From: Riptortus pedestris
Taxonomy: Eukaryota > Arthropoda > Insecta > Hemiptera > Alydidae
DNA: 64,000 nucleotides
Direction: 5' to 3'
Assembly: GCA_019009955.1 (NCBI GenBank)
Contig: CM032231.1
Coordinates: forward strand, 39,837,501-39,901,500
Below are positions 31,932 through 44,420 of this stretch, in pieces; the first letter of the stretch is position 1; each line of letters starts with the position of its first letter. The translations under genes and the position numbers were made by a program. The notes below the pieces were generated by a model. The model saw nothing but the letters and a program-made list of their open reading frames with translations. It ran no database searches and was not told where the DNA came from.

Positions 31932-34315
31932 TTTACCGCCGTCTGTTACCGCTTTAGCGGTCGCAATTATTGTTTAATCGTTACCAAACTCCATATTTAA
32001 ACGTTTTATGTAAAAATAAGGATCAATTTCGTTAACGGCTGAAATCTGACCAGTGGGGGGGGGGCGGAGGTTTAGAGGAGAGGATTTTCGAAAATTCGAA
32101 ATATTTCCATTACTGTACGTCATACCGAAAATTTGTACAGAACCAATCTTAATGCAAATTAATAGCTCTATAAATGTTATTATGAACATGCTTTCATTAT
32201 TTGTAATATTAACCAAGATATTAGCGTTTTTTTTTTAGTTTCGGCCTTCATTAAACCCCCAGGCCTACTACTGCCATATCAACAATAAACTGTTATATTA
32301 TGAAGCACTTTATTTGAAGCTTAAATAACAACTACTGTTCTCATTGAACTTTTACGTCATGAGATAAATGCGAATACGGGACGCAAGTGGGAAATCTGCT
32401 CAGTTAACGCAGCTCCTGCGTGACGGACTTTTCTCGTTCTTGCCTGCTGATCGAATTTTTACATTGAGTAACTAAGTCACTGATCATCCCCAGCTTACAT
32501 TTTAGCAGATTTCCCTTACGGGAAATCAGCTATTGAGGTTGAACTCATGACGCGATTTTCGAAATTTTTCTTCATATTTATATATATATTTGTCTGTTAG
32601 CGCTCTAGCGGCCGCAATTATTGTTTAATCGTTACCAAAATCGATATTTAGACGTTTTATGTTAAAAGAAAGATCAAGTTCGTTAACGGCTGAAATCCGG
32701 CCAGGAGGAGGGGGGGTTTAGAGGGGAGGATTTTCGAAAATTCGAAATATCTCCGTTACCATAGGTTGAATCGAAAATATGTATAGAACCAATTTTATTG
32801 CAAATTAAATTTACTATAAATATTGTGATATACATTTCTTCACTATCTTGAATATTAACCGAGATATTTGCATTTTTCAGTTTTCAGCCATCAGCCACTT
32901 CTACTCATGTTACATACATTAACAATACTCTGCTACATAATAAATCACATTATTCGAAGTTTAAATACCAAAAATTGTATTCAAGAGACCTTTATTATAC
33001 GAGATACATGCAAATATGTCCTGGTGACCCCCCCCCCCCCGTTTTAAGGTTTTGGACTACTAAAATTTGATTGATGGAGATAACAATTATTCTGACTTAT
33101 TATTAATTACAGTACTAGATATAGTAAATAGTTCTCAATAAAATTAATATGTTATATTCTGAAATATTTCAGTAATTGTTTTTCTTTCCGGTGTGAGGCG
33201 GGCAGACCCGTTTGTTTACATTTCTAACCTTACGCTTCCTGTCGGCAGGTTATTGAAATTGGATGAAACATTTCTTATTACCGTTTATATTTATTCACGG
33301 TGGTGTTGTGTTAACAGTATGTAGATTTATCTATTACTAAAATACACGAGGGAAATCTGCTTAGTTTACGCAGCCCCTGCGTGACGGACTTTTAATTCTT
33401 GTGTACATTGGCTTCTTACTACAGGTGGTAGAGATGATCAGCGTGTCATTCCAACAAATGCGAAATCTGCTTAGTTTACCCCCCAGATTATATTATGTTT
33501 ATATTTTCTTTCAGATGTCGTTAGGAGATTTCTCCTAAGGGAAATCAACTATGGAGGTCGTACTCATGACGCGAGTTTTGAAAAATTTCCTCAAATGTCC
33601 ATCGATCCTACCCAGGGAATGGCGAAAATGAGGTCCGTTCAAAATTATATATATATATATATATATATATTTGTCTGTTAACGCTCTAGCGGTCGCAATA
33701 TTTGTTTGATCGTTACCAAACTTCATATTTAAGCGTTTTATGTAAAAAGAAATGTCAAGTTCGTTAAGGGCTGAAATCGGACCACTGGGAAGGGGGTTTA
33801 CAGGGGGGATTTTTGAAAATTCAAATTATCTCCGTTATTATGCGTCGGATCGAATAATTGTATAGAACCAATCTTATTGCAAATTATATTTACTATAAAT
33901 ATTGTTCTATACATTTATTCTGTATCTTGAATATTAACCGATATATTTGCATTTGTATTGTGTGTGGTCGGCAGGAGTCGGCTATGTTCGGGACTCTCCA
34001 CCGAGAGCTAGTGCGGCCATTTCCGTGACTATTCGTCCTTCGTGAATAGTTTTAGAGATTCCTTACTACTACTGTTATTATTAGGTAGATTTCTCTATTG
34101 CAAAACTGCACGTGGGAAATCTGCTTAGTTTACGCAGCCCCTGCGTGACGGACTTTTTCTTTTAATAGAATCACTACAAAAGGGCAACTTATTAGCAGAT
34201 TTCCCTTAAGGGAAATCAGCTATTGAGGTTGTACTCATGACGGAATTTTCGACATTTTTCTTCAAATGTCCATCGATCCTACTTAGTAGATGACGAAAAT
34301 GAGGTCGGTTCAAAA

Positions 34316-34377
<62 letters not shown>

Positions 34378-37300
34378 CTGTTACCGCTCTAGCGGTCGCA
34401 ATTTTTGTTTGATCGTTACGAAACTCGAAATGTAGTCGTTTTATGTAAAAAGAAAGATCAAGTTCGTTAACGGCTGAAATCGGACCAGTGATAGGGGGGG
34501 TTTAGAGGGGAGGATTTTCGAAAATTCGAAATATCTCCGTTACTAAACGTCGGATCGAAAAATTGTATAGAATCAATCTTATTGTAAATTACAGTTACTA
34601 TAAATATTGTTCTATACATATTTTCCGTATAATGAATATTAACCGAGATATTTGTATTTTTTGTAATGAGTTCCGCTTTCAGTAAACCCCCACTCCTACT
34701 AGGGACATATTAATAATAAGCTGATATCTCATGAACCACCTCATTATTAGGTTAAATACAAAATATTGTTTTCAACATAGCTTTATTTTACGAGGTACAA
34801 ACAAATACGTTCTGTTCTGACCCTCCCCCCCCTCCCCTCTTTTTTTTCTAGGACTACAAAAATCTGAGTGATTGAGATAGAAATTATTTTGATTCATTTC
34901 AAATTACTCCACTAACTATAGTAAATAGTTTCCAATAAAATTAATATTTTATATTCAGATATATTTCTTTGTTTGTTTTTCCGGTCTATCTATCGATACT
35001 GCGCTACAAGGTTGGCTAACCTGTTTGTTTACAATCCAGCCGTTTTACGTTGTAGGGACTATTAACTGATATTGTAAATTCACTGAAAGATTTCTCATTG
35101 CCGTTTGTAATTATTCACTAATATTCACGGAAGTGTTACCTTTATGTATATTTATCTATTGTAAACCTTCGCTGGCTAACCTGCTTGTTCCTTAATCATG
35201 TGAAAATCTCATAACAATCTGAATCGTATTTTGCACCCCCCTTTCTGTTTTCTTCCCGGATTCCCAAATTTGGAATGGTTGTGATTAAAATTATTCTGGT
35301 TTATTATTAATTACAGTACTAGATATAATAAATAATTATGAATAAAATTTATAACTTATATTCAAATATATTTCCGTAATTGCTTTTATTACTTTTATTG
35401 CTCGGCTCTCGTGAAATTTCTCTATTGTAAAACTTCACGTGGGAAATCTGCTTAGTTTACGCAGCCCCTGCGTGACGGACTTTTTTATTGTAAGTTGCAT
35501 GCTTATTGGATTCGATTTAAGTTCTTTCTTCTTTTTACACTTTCCTTTACCTTTTTTTCCTTCATTAATTAGTTTCGTGTTTGCTTTTGCCATATGTTCG
35601 AAGAAATTAGGCCTGTTAGCTGGGTTTTTAGCTCTAAACTCCATCATCTTTTGAGACATTCGTAAGAAAAAGTCCTCACATTCTTTGGTAACCGTCCTAA
35701 AATAAGAGACAAGCTTTTACGTGACTGGAATCCACTGAAATGGGTATGATTCGAAGATATTGTTGGGCAGATCTTACCTGTACTTCAGTAGTTTCGCTAA
35801 AAATGGGTATAGAAAGTAGCTGTTGATAGCCTGTGTAGACGTAGAATCGAATAGGGAGTCACATGCATATTTTATGAATGGGTTTTCGGGGTTGGTGAAA
35901 GCTGAAGGCTCGTATGCGTAAGTAAAGCAACACACTGAGTCAATGGCAAATAGATCGCTTAATTCCTTAACCTGTAAAACAATATTATTATTTATTAACG
36001 TCCACTTTTTTGAAACTCAGGCTAATTGGAGTGGGTTATCTACAGGTTACCACCATTTTAAAGAGTAATATTATCGACCCAAGCTAATAAATGAATAAAT
36101 ATAGAAATCTTAAAGAAGAAATTAATTTTAAATATTAAAGTCATGAATTTGAGAAAAAAAAATTGAAGCTTGTGACGTCATCGATGAAGGTTTTGACATG
36201 TACATAAACGCATAAACCTAATGATGCGATTGAATTAGAATCTCTTACAAAAATGAGTCAAAAAATATTTTGTGATGTTACATTATCTCTTTAAGATGGG
36301 GAAAATTTTCTGATCATTCATTATGCATGCCATCCTTTAATAAATTTATGACTAATAACAAACAATGTCAATAAAAAACATCTCTAAGCTGAAGAAGAAT
36401 CTTCCTAATTTCATCTTCCCGATCTTTCTTCATTCTGGAGTGTATTTAGGACCCAAAGGAGACTCAAGAATCACATGAGAAATACGATTCAGGATATATT
36501 GAGGGAATCAGATTTACAAATGATTGAGCCAATAACAAGTGAACGACCGTTATTCTCAACTTGGAACCATCTAAAATTCAAATTGACTTCAGCCTAGAAA
36601 AATATTTGTTATCACCAGCTTTAAAGTATTAGTTTTTGGAATTAAAGAAAACATTTACGAGCAACGTCTGGGTGTTCACAGATTCCTCCAAAGTTGAGAA
36701 GTCACCTCAAGGATGCTCCTGGATTATTGGAAACAAGGCAACGAAGTGCAGTATAAGCACTGCAAATTCAATTTTTACCGCTGAGTTAATGGCCATAAGC
36801 CAAGTTATAAACGATATAGAACAAATGCAACAAAAATCATTCGTAATCGCTAAGGACTCATACAGCTCACTCTAAAGTTTGCCAACCCGAAGTCACGATG
36901 TTACCTCACAGACCTTGTTCGCGGAAGAATGAAGTCCGGGAAGTGTAAAGCCAGCGCGCGACTTCAATGACGTCATCTAGCGTCCACTCATCCTTGCCCT
37001 GGACTGGGGACCTCGTTGCCATCTCATACAGCCACGTGGGGGACGACAGGAAAAGGAAAGAAGGCGGGAACAACAGGCAACAACAGTGCAGCACGTAAAG
37101 GAGAGCTCTCATCATCGAGTTGAAAAAAAACCCTCAAAATGCACGAGTAAGGGCCCGTCGGGCGATGAAGCGGGGAAGAATCAAGAAGGAGAAGAACTGC
37201 GAACAATAAACAAAGTGAGTACTCACATTTATGTAACAACTACGTAACACATGGAAGCCAACTCGCACAACCTAATAATGGACATTATGCAGCAACCAGC

Positions 37301-40300
37301 TCCACATTCAGCTCCAACCAACCCACAGCAGCTCACCACTTGGAATTATCGTTAATCATTAAAAGGTCCAGAGTCCTAACAATTTCATCTCATTATTTGT
37401 TCTTATTATTAATATTACATTACGTGCCCATTTTGCAAGAGCAAACATTATTTCTTAAGGTGGCCTGAACTTATTATTATTCTCAGCCGGGAACACATCG
37501 CTTTCACAGAGGGGTGGAAGGGTTGCAAGAATTGCTTGAGGGAAGATCATCCAACAACGAAATGCCCCTCAAAGTACAACTGTCGGCGTTGCAACAAAAG
37601 ACACCACACCCTCATTCATAATGAAGAGGACACACCCATCCGCGCATCCTCTCCTAGACAACCTTCGAAAAAGGCGCAGGATACACCTGAAGGTAGTGGA
37701 GTAACATTAACCGCTTACGGCTCAACAACCCAGCACACACCGGAAGGAGAAAATGCGGTTTTATTGGGCACGGTACAGATGATGATAAAGGGATCCAACG
37801 ATCGTCTGTACAAAGTACAAGCGCTTCTCGATTCCGGAGCCTGCACACATTCATCTCCAAGGCACTCGCTAATAAGATAGACCTCCCTTTTCGGCTCTTC
37901 AAGCGCCTCATCGCCGGCTTAGGTAACATTACAATGGCAAGACCAATGGGAATCGTGCCCCTCGAATTGAAGCCGCTCTATATTGACAGAGTCGTCACGA
38001 CTGATGCCATCATAATCGACTCGATAGCTCCTCGCCTTCCTAACCAAGACCTTGACCCTAACATCCGCAAGTCATTTGCAAACCTTTAACTGGCTGACAC
38101 CACATTCGGACAGTCTGGAGCAGTTGACCTACTCATAGGTGCGGATCTCTATCACTTAGTAGTTGCCGGAGCTCCCCACGCCTCCGAAGAGCCTAGGCTC
38201 TTCCTCATTCCAACTATATTTGGTTTGGTAGGCGTGGGTAGGTCACAACAACACGGGTCTACTGAATCCTCATCTTTCCTCACCACGTCTCCTGCTGACA
38301 CTGTGGAACAATGGCAGCGCTTTCGGGAAGTTCAGAAACTGGCCCCAGTTAAGCGGACCAATCCAGATGAGGAAGCATGCGAAGACCATTTCGACCGCAC
38401 TCCCGAAAGGCGTCATATTGCGCGACATCCATTAAGGCTGCACCCGCCCATGTGGGAAACAACAGGAACATGGTGATGAAAAACTCTGCTCCCTCGAATA
38501 CAAACTTCCCAAAAATCATGACCTCTCGCAACATTACCACGCATTCATCCAAGAATACATGAGGTTAGGCCACAGGGCTACATCTTCGTCTACATTGCCA
38601 TACCACATATGATGTACCACATCATGGCGTTTGGCAAGAGGCACTATTGAGGGAGCCATACAACTTCAGAAGGAACTGATCGCCTTATTTGCTCTAGGAA
38701 GCTTTCAACTGGGCAAATTGGCGTCAACGGTCTCAGCACTTGTCCCGAACACCATGGAGTCCGTCCAGACAGTCAGCATGCTACCTTCAGGCGACAATTA
38801 TTTTAAGGTCCTGTTACTCAGCTGGGACTCAAAAAACGACACCTTCTGGTACCCATCTCACACGACCAGTGTCATCCCTCACACCATTATTACACCCTGA
38901 AGGGAAGGATGCCTAGGGTGAAGAAGAATTTCGACTTTTTATTTTTTTTTTGGAGATACATTTATTTTTTATTTTTTTATCATTCTCTTCGAGATCACAA
39001 GGTTCATTGTGTCTTTCCTTCTTGTATTCTTCCTTTCTTGTATTTTTCCAACTTGTAAATATTTTTTTTCTTAGAGGATCTTTATTTTTTCGTGCAATAA
39101 CACCCCCACGCTCACTCACACAAAAACACAGACGCCACACAAACACACGCCACAAATGGCTCTTTGCTTTAGATCATAAGTTAGTTTTTATTTTTTTTAA
39201 ATTAGCCCTAGCTAATTCAAGGTGGGCGGTTTGTTCACAGAAGAATCAAGTCCGGGAAGTGTAAAGCCAGCGCGCGACTTCGATGACGTCATCTAGCGTC
39301 CACTCATCCTTGCCCTGGACTGGGGACCTCGCTGCCATCGCATACAGCCACGTGGGGGACCGACAGGAAAAGGAAAGAAGGCGGGAACAACAGCCAACAA
39401 CAGTGCAGCCCGTAAAGGAGAGCTCTCATCATCGAGTTGAAAAAAAAATCCTCAAAATGCACGAGTAAGGGCCCGTCGGGCGATGAAGCGGGGAAGAATC
39501 AAGAAGGAGAAGAACTGCGAACAATAAACAAAGTGAGTACTCACATTTATGTAACAACTACGTAACACATGGAAGCCAACTCGCACAACCCAATAATGGA
39601 CATTATGTAGCAACCAGCTCCACATTCAGCTCCAACCAACCCACAGCAGCTCACCACTTGGAATTATCGTTAATCATTAAAATGTACAGAGTCCTAACAA
39701 TTTCATCTTATTATTTGTTCTTAATATTAATATTACATCTTATTTATATCCATTCATTCTTTAGAATTTACCCCGCCCTCCTTTTACTATGCAGTCCACT
39801 CTTTCAAATTCACAAATGGGGTGAAGGGTCATCTCTCTGTACTTCTTTTCAATGGGAACCCACCCCGAAACATATCTCCCTATAGATGTCTTTATGGGAA
39901 GCCTCATCGACCCCGAAACAGACCTAGTAAAAGGTCAAATACAAAACTCAGAAAAAAATATATCACTCGTTTGGGTTCCCTCACATTTCGGTTTGGAGGG
40001 TAATAAAATGGCGGATTTGTAAGCTCGCAGTGCTCGAGAAGATTGAACTGCAGTAACCTTCATCTCCCCTGATGATTGATTATATGAATTACCACTCACC
40101 ATCATTGAGTTAATCTATTTTAATTGTTAATTTCTCGACAATTGGATAAACTGGCTTTAACCTTTTGACAATCCCTTCTGACTTGCAGCCTGAAGAATAC
40201 TTTTATAATGCAATTAAAGAAATAAAATACAATCTACTAAATTAAAATACCTTGATATCACCGTTCTTTTCCTTTATGAAGTTTATCATGCTGCGTCCAA

Positions 40301-43300
40301 CGTTGATAACCAGATCTGGCAAAGCCTTTAACTTAGATTGTGTTAGCATGGAAATATGTAAACCTCTTATTTCTTTCCATCTAAAATTCATAACTAATTA
40401 AATAAAATTACCATATTATATAATTACAAATATATGATTATACTTATATATCTATGCTAAAATGGCGTTAGAGTAAATAACATTAAACACGTATTGCCAA
40501 TAATTTTGGAGTTTTTATAACCATTGGATACGAAAGAAAAAAACGTTTCTTTAGAGTGAATGAAAATACCTAAAACAGGCACACATACAAACACGAGCGC
40601 GCCTGCTCACGCTTACACAGACATGTTTAAATAGACGTGCGCCGCTAATAAATGGAAATATAAATCAAGGGTTATTAGAACAGATGAAGAAGCAATTAAA
40701 AAGTTGGGACGCTGTTTATGTTTTAGAAAAGTGGGTTTTGTCTATTGACAAAATGTTTGATATTTTTATTTGCCCTGTATGCTTTTTGACTAGTTTAATT
40801 TAAGTTTCTATTATTCTTACAGCGTGAGTAAATAATTTTAAGCCTGATAATTTAAGGCTCTTTAAATAAACTTCATCATAGTAAGTTTATTCAACGGCTT
40901 AAGAATCGATTTTACATCTCCAAAAAAAAGAAAAGAAATGTATGAAAGTAAACCCTTTTCCACCACTATTATGGTGCCAAGAGATTAAAGAACATTATCT
41001 TACCCAAATAAATTACAGAAAATTGAAATTAAAAGCAAAATGGATGAAGAAATAATAAAATATCTTTCAAAAGCCAAAATATTTAATAAATAAATAAGTA
41101 CAGTATGTTAAAATTTGATTATTCTATATTATATATCTACTCACAAATAAAACAGTAGTAGCTGTGGCAGTGATGAGCACATTTAAAATAGTTTTCTATG
41201 AATGACCAAACCTGGTCTCACGATGATGGAATCCTGCTTTGGAAATACAATAATTAGAATCTTAAGCAGTTGTGTAATCAAATAGTACTTACTTCTCCAT
41301 GCCATGAATACTGAAAGGATTTATTCCAATAATTGAATCTATTTTCTTATCTACGTCCATTGCGGGACCAGCAAAACTGTTGAAGTCTTTAACCATTACT
41401 TGTCTCATGACTTCTGGATCGGTCACCATTAAGTATGGCGTATAGAAGCTATATATTCCAATTAGTTTATGCTCTTTGTGCTTCCTAGACACAAACAAGT
41501 TATCATTAGTGCAGAAAGGAAAATAAAAATAAGAATTAGAAACTAAGTAGAGAACTAGAACTATGTAATTGCAGAACACACGTCAAATCCTGAAAGCAGG
41601 AAAACGTAGTTTTTACCTTAAATCTTCTCTTCGGACATGAAAATACACTTCGATTACTAATAAATTATTAAAAATATCCGAATATGTCATTTATCAGCAA
41701 TATTACTAAAAAGAGAAGTTTTGCCCGAATTCAATCAGAAAAGAGTCCGTTTAAGCAGCGGATTTCCCTAGAGTTTGACTGACACTCAGATAACTTTATC
41801 TAACATCCAACTTATTCTCCACTAGTAAATATCTTATGCAAACAAGACTCGATATTAACCCATTTACGGCCAAGGCTAGAATTAGTTGAAAGTTCTAATT
41901 TTTTTCCAAAGAAATATTTTTAGGGTCTAATTAAAAGAAAAATAAAAAAAAATTTTTTTTTTTGTTCAGGCATAATGACGGTAGAAAATGTTGCGTGAGT
42001 GCAGCATTGGCCTGAATATAGGTTTTTTTTTTTGGTTTTTTTGTTTTTTTTTCAGAGATACTGGGTGATACATTTAAAAATGCCGCAAGACTATTGTTTT
42101 ATGAAAACTTTTGTTAAATTGTTTTGAACTACAAACTTCTTCAAAGAATTAAAAAATTTCAATTTTAACACTATTTTCACACAAAAATTACAATTTTAAT
42201 TTTTTTATTTGTGTTAAGCCTTAAAGCAATCTGTGTGTAATTTAACATTATATCTCTCACACCTATAAATTGTCTGGCTTTTACATACTCTACACCTTTG
42301 CCTTGTCTCATCCATGACGATCAAATGTCCGATTTTGTCCTTTCTCACTTCTAACACCGAGTTTGCAGTAGGTCTTCCTCTTCTTGGTTGTTCATTGATA
42401 GATCTAGGAATCAGCTCTATACTCTCAGATTGCAACAAGTTCCTTGCAATATAGGATTTGAAATCAAGCAGTGGTATCTTGATGTCATTTGCTATATTAT
42501 AAATTTTCCAGGCCTTTATTGCAGTACTGTCAATCATATTTATAAAAAGAGGCCACAACCATTTTTTTCCACGGATTTTTATTCTGTAGTTTGCAACTCC
42601 ATTATCATGCAAGTCCACTCCTCCCATGAATTTGTTATACTGATAGATTATATAAGGTTGGGGTATAATCTCTTTGTAGCGTTTTGCTTTCTTTATTGGC
42701 TCTGGACCGAAATTATTACTTGCTACAGTGACTACGGAGTTGTCGTTCCATCTAACTATACAAATTGCATTGATTTCATCAAATGCATAATCATATGTCC
42801 CTCTAGCCTGCTTAGCGATATGTTTTACATCTTCAATTGGGCACTTTGCAGTTCTATTTTCCCTTATAGTTCCTGTTGCAAAGCAACCAATTTTTTTAAT
42901 TTCGTGCAGCAGTGAATGAGATGAAAAAAAAATTGTCAAAAAACATGAGATGCTTCTTTAGGTCAGGTATCAGATTCACAAAGTCCAAAACAATCTGAGC
43001 TCCAAGACCTAAGGGACGTGTTTTTTTCAGTTTTTCCTCCACATGGTTGAAATTGAAACAGATACCCGTCACTAGAGCACATGCACCTTATTATAAATCC
43101 AAAGCGTACTGGTTTTCCTTTTATGAACGTTTTTGCAGAGTGCCTTCCAAAATATGGTACCATTTGCTCATCTATTGCATCATAGTAATGCCCAATGATG
43201 CGTTATCGCAACATTAAAGTAAAACGACTATTCTAAAAAGAATATTAGAATTGAATACAGCAATTTTGTCCCAACAATGAAAAAAAACAATGTTTTAAAC

Positions 43301-44107
43301 GAGGAATCTGATAATTTAATTGTAGCAGCATTTATTTGGCTGAATAAATCATTTAAATCTTAGTGCTAATTATCATTGAAAAATAACCAACTGTACTAAT
43401 ATTTTTCAGTGGATTAAAAAAACACAAAATTTATTTAAAAATTATTTTTAATAATTAGAAACCTTAAATAATAAGCCAATGTAATAAAATAAAAAAAATA
43501 TTTGAGCTTACAAAAATGAAAAAAATTGCTAAATTAATGTTGCATATACGCATCAGTAAACGTAAATGGGTTAATGCCTGAAATAAAATATTCAGCTATA
43601 ACATGAAAATCACATGAGAAAAAGTGGGGTTAAATATTGTCTGAAAGCAACGAAATAATATTAACTCCGTTAATTTTCGAGATACAGATGAACGCTACAA
43701 CAATTGTAGCATATTTCTTATAGTAGCATATAAGAATATTAGTGATATGACATTCACCGAACTTCCTAAGTTGGAAGCGACAAAACAAAATAATTATATA
43801 TGCGTGAGCCATTTTAATTTACAAATGAAACACATGCTGCCGTAAAGTCATGAAGTCAAACGCAAGGTAGCCAAAAAAATATATATTAAAACAATAATTT
43901 TAGAATGCTTATTAAGTTTGTTGTATAACATTTATCGATTCAGCTCATAACAAGGGAGTTCAATACGAATTTATTTGTGACCAACTAATTAAATAAAATC
44001 CTTAGTCTCAACCTCGCTAGAAAAGGGTGGTGACTTGTAGATAACACGTCCCAACTAGCTGTAATAGCTATGTTATGTTTATAACTAATAATAATAATAT
44101 TTGCTCG

Positions 44108-44168
<61 letters not shown>

Positions 44169-44381
44169 TTATTATTTATTAACGTCCACTTTTTGCAACT
44201 TAGGCTAATTGGGACGGGTTATCTACAGGTTACCACCCTTTTCTAGCCAGGGTGGGATTTTAGGATGTTATTTAATGAATTTCGTCACTAAATAATTTCC
44301 ATTACCCAGGCATGAATCGAACTCGCCACTCTAGGTTTACCATGTGAGATAAAGGTCAACGCTTTAACTTGCATGAGCTCC

Positions 44382-44420
<39 letters not shown>

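Larger units (their letters stand above)
36916..39920 (+). mobile_element. BEL/Pao LTR retrotransposon, internally deleted
   Basis: Three kb element flanked by a perfect 5-bp duplication GACCT (36911-36915 and 39921-39925), the size expected for BEL/Pao. The 5' LTR keeps about 504 bp before a deletion joins it to gag near 37420. The zinc-knuckle and protease part survive, most of the RT is missing, and the 3' LTR is complete (39232-39920). It sits inside an RNase H gene of a non-LTR element, in P450 intron 3. Confidence 0.85.

Noticed and set aside
35435..35550. Extension of P450 exon 5 through GKGKCKKKKELKSNPI
   Set aside because: It passes a good GTAAAG donor and enters HINE-like sequence; the next exon continues in phase from the donor.
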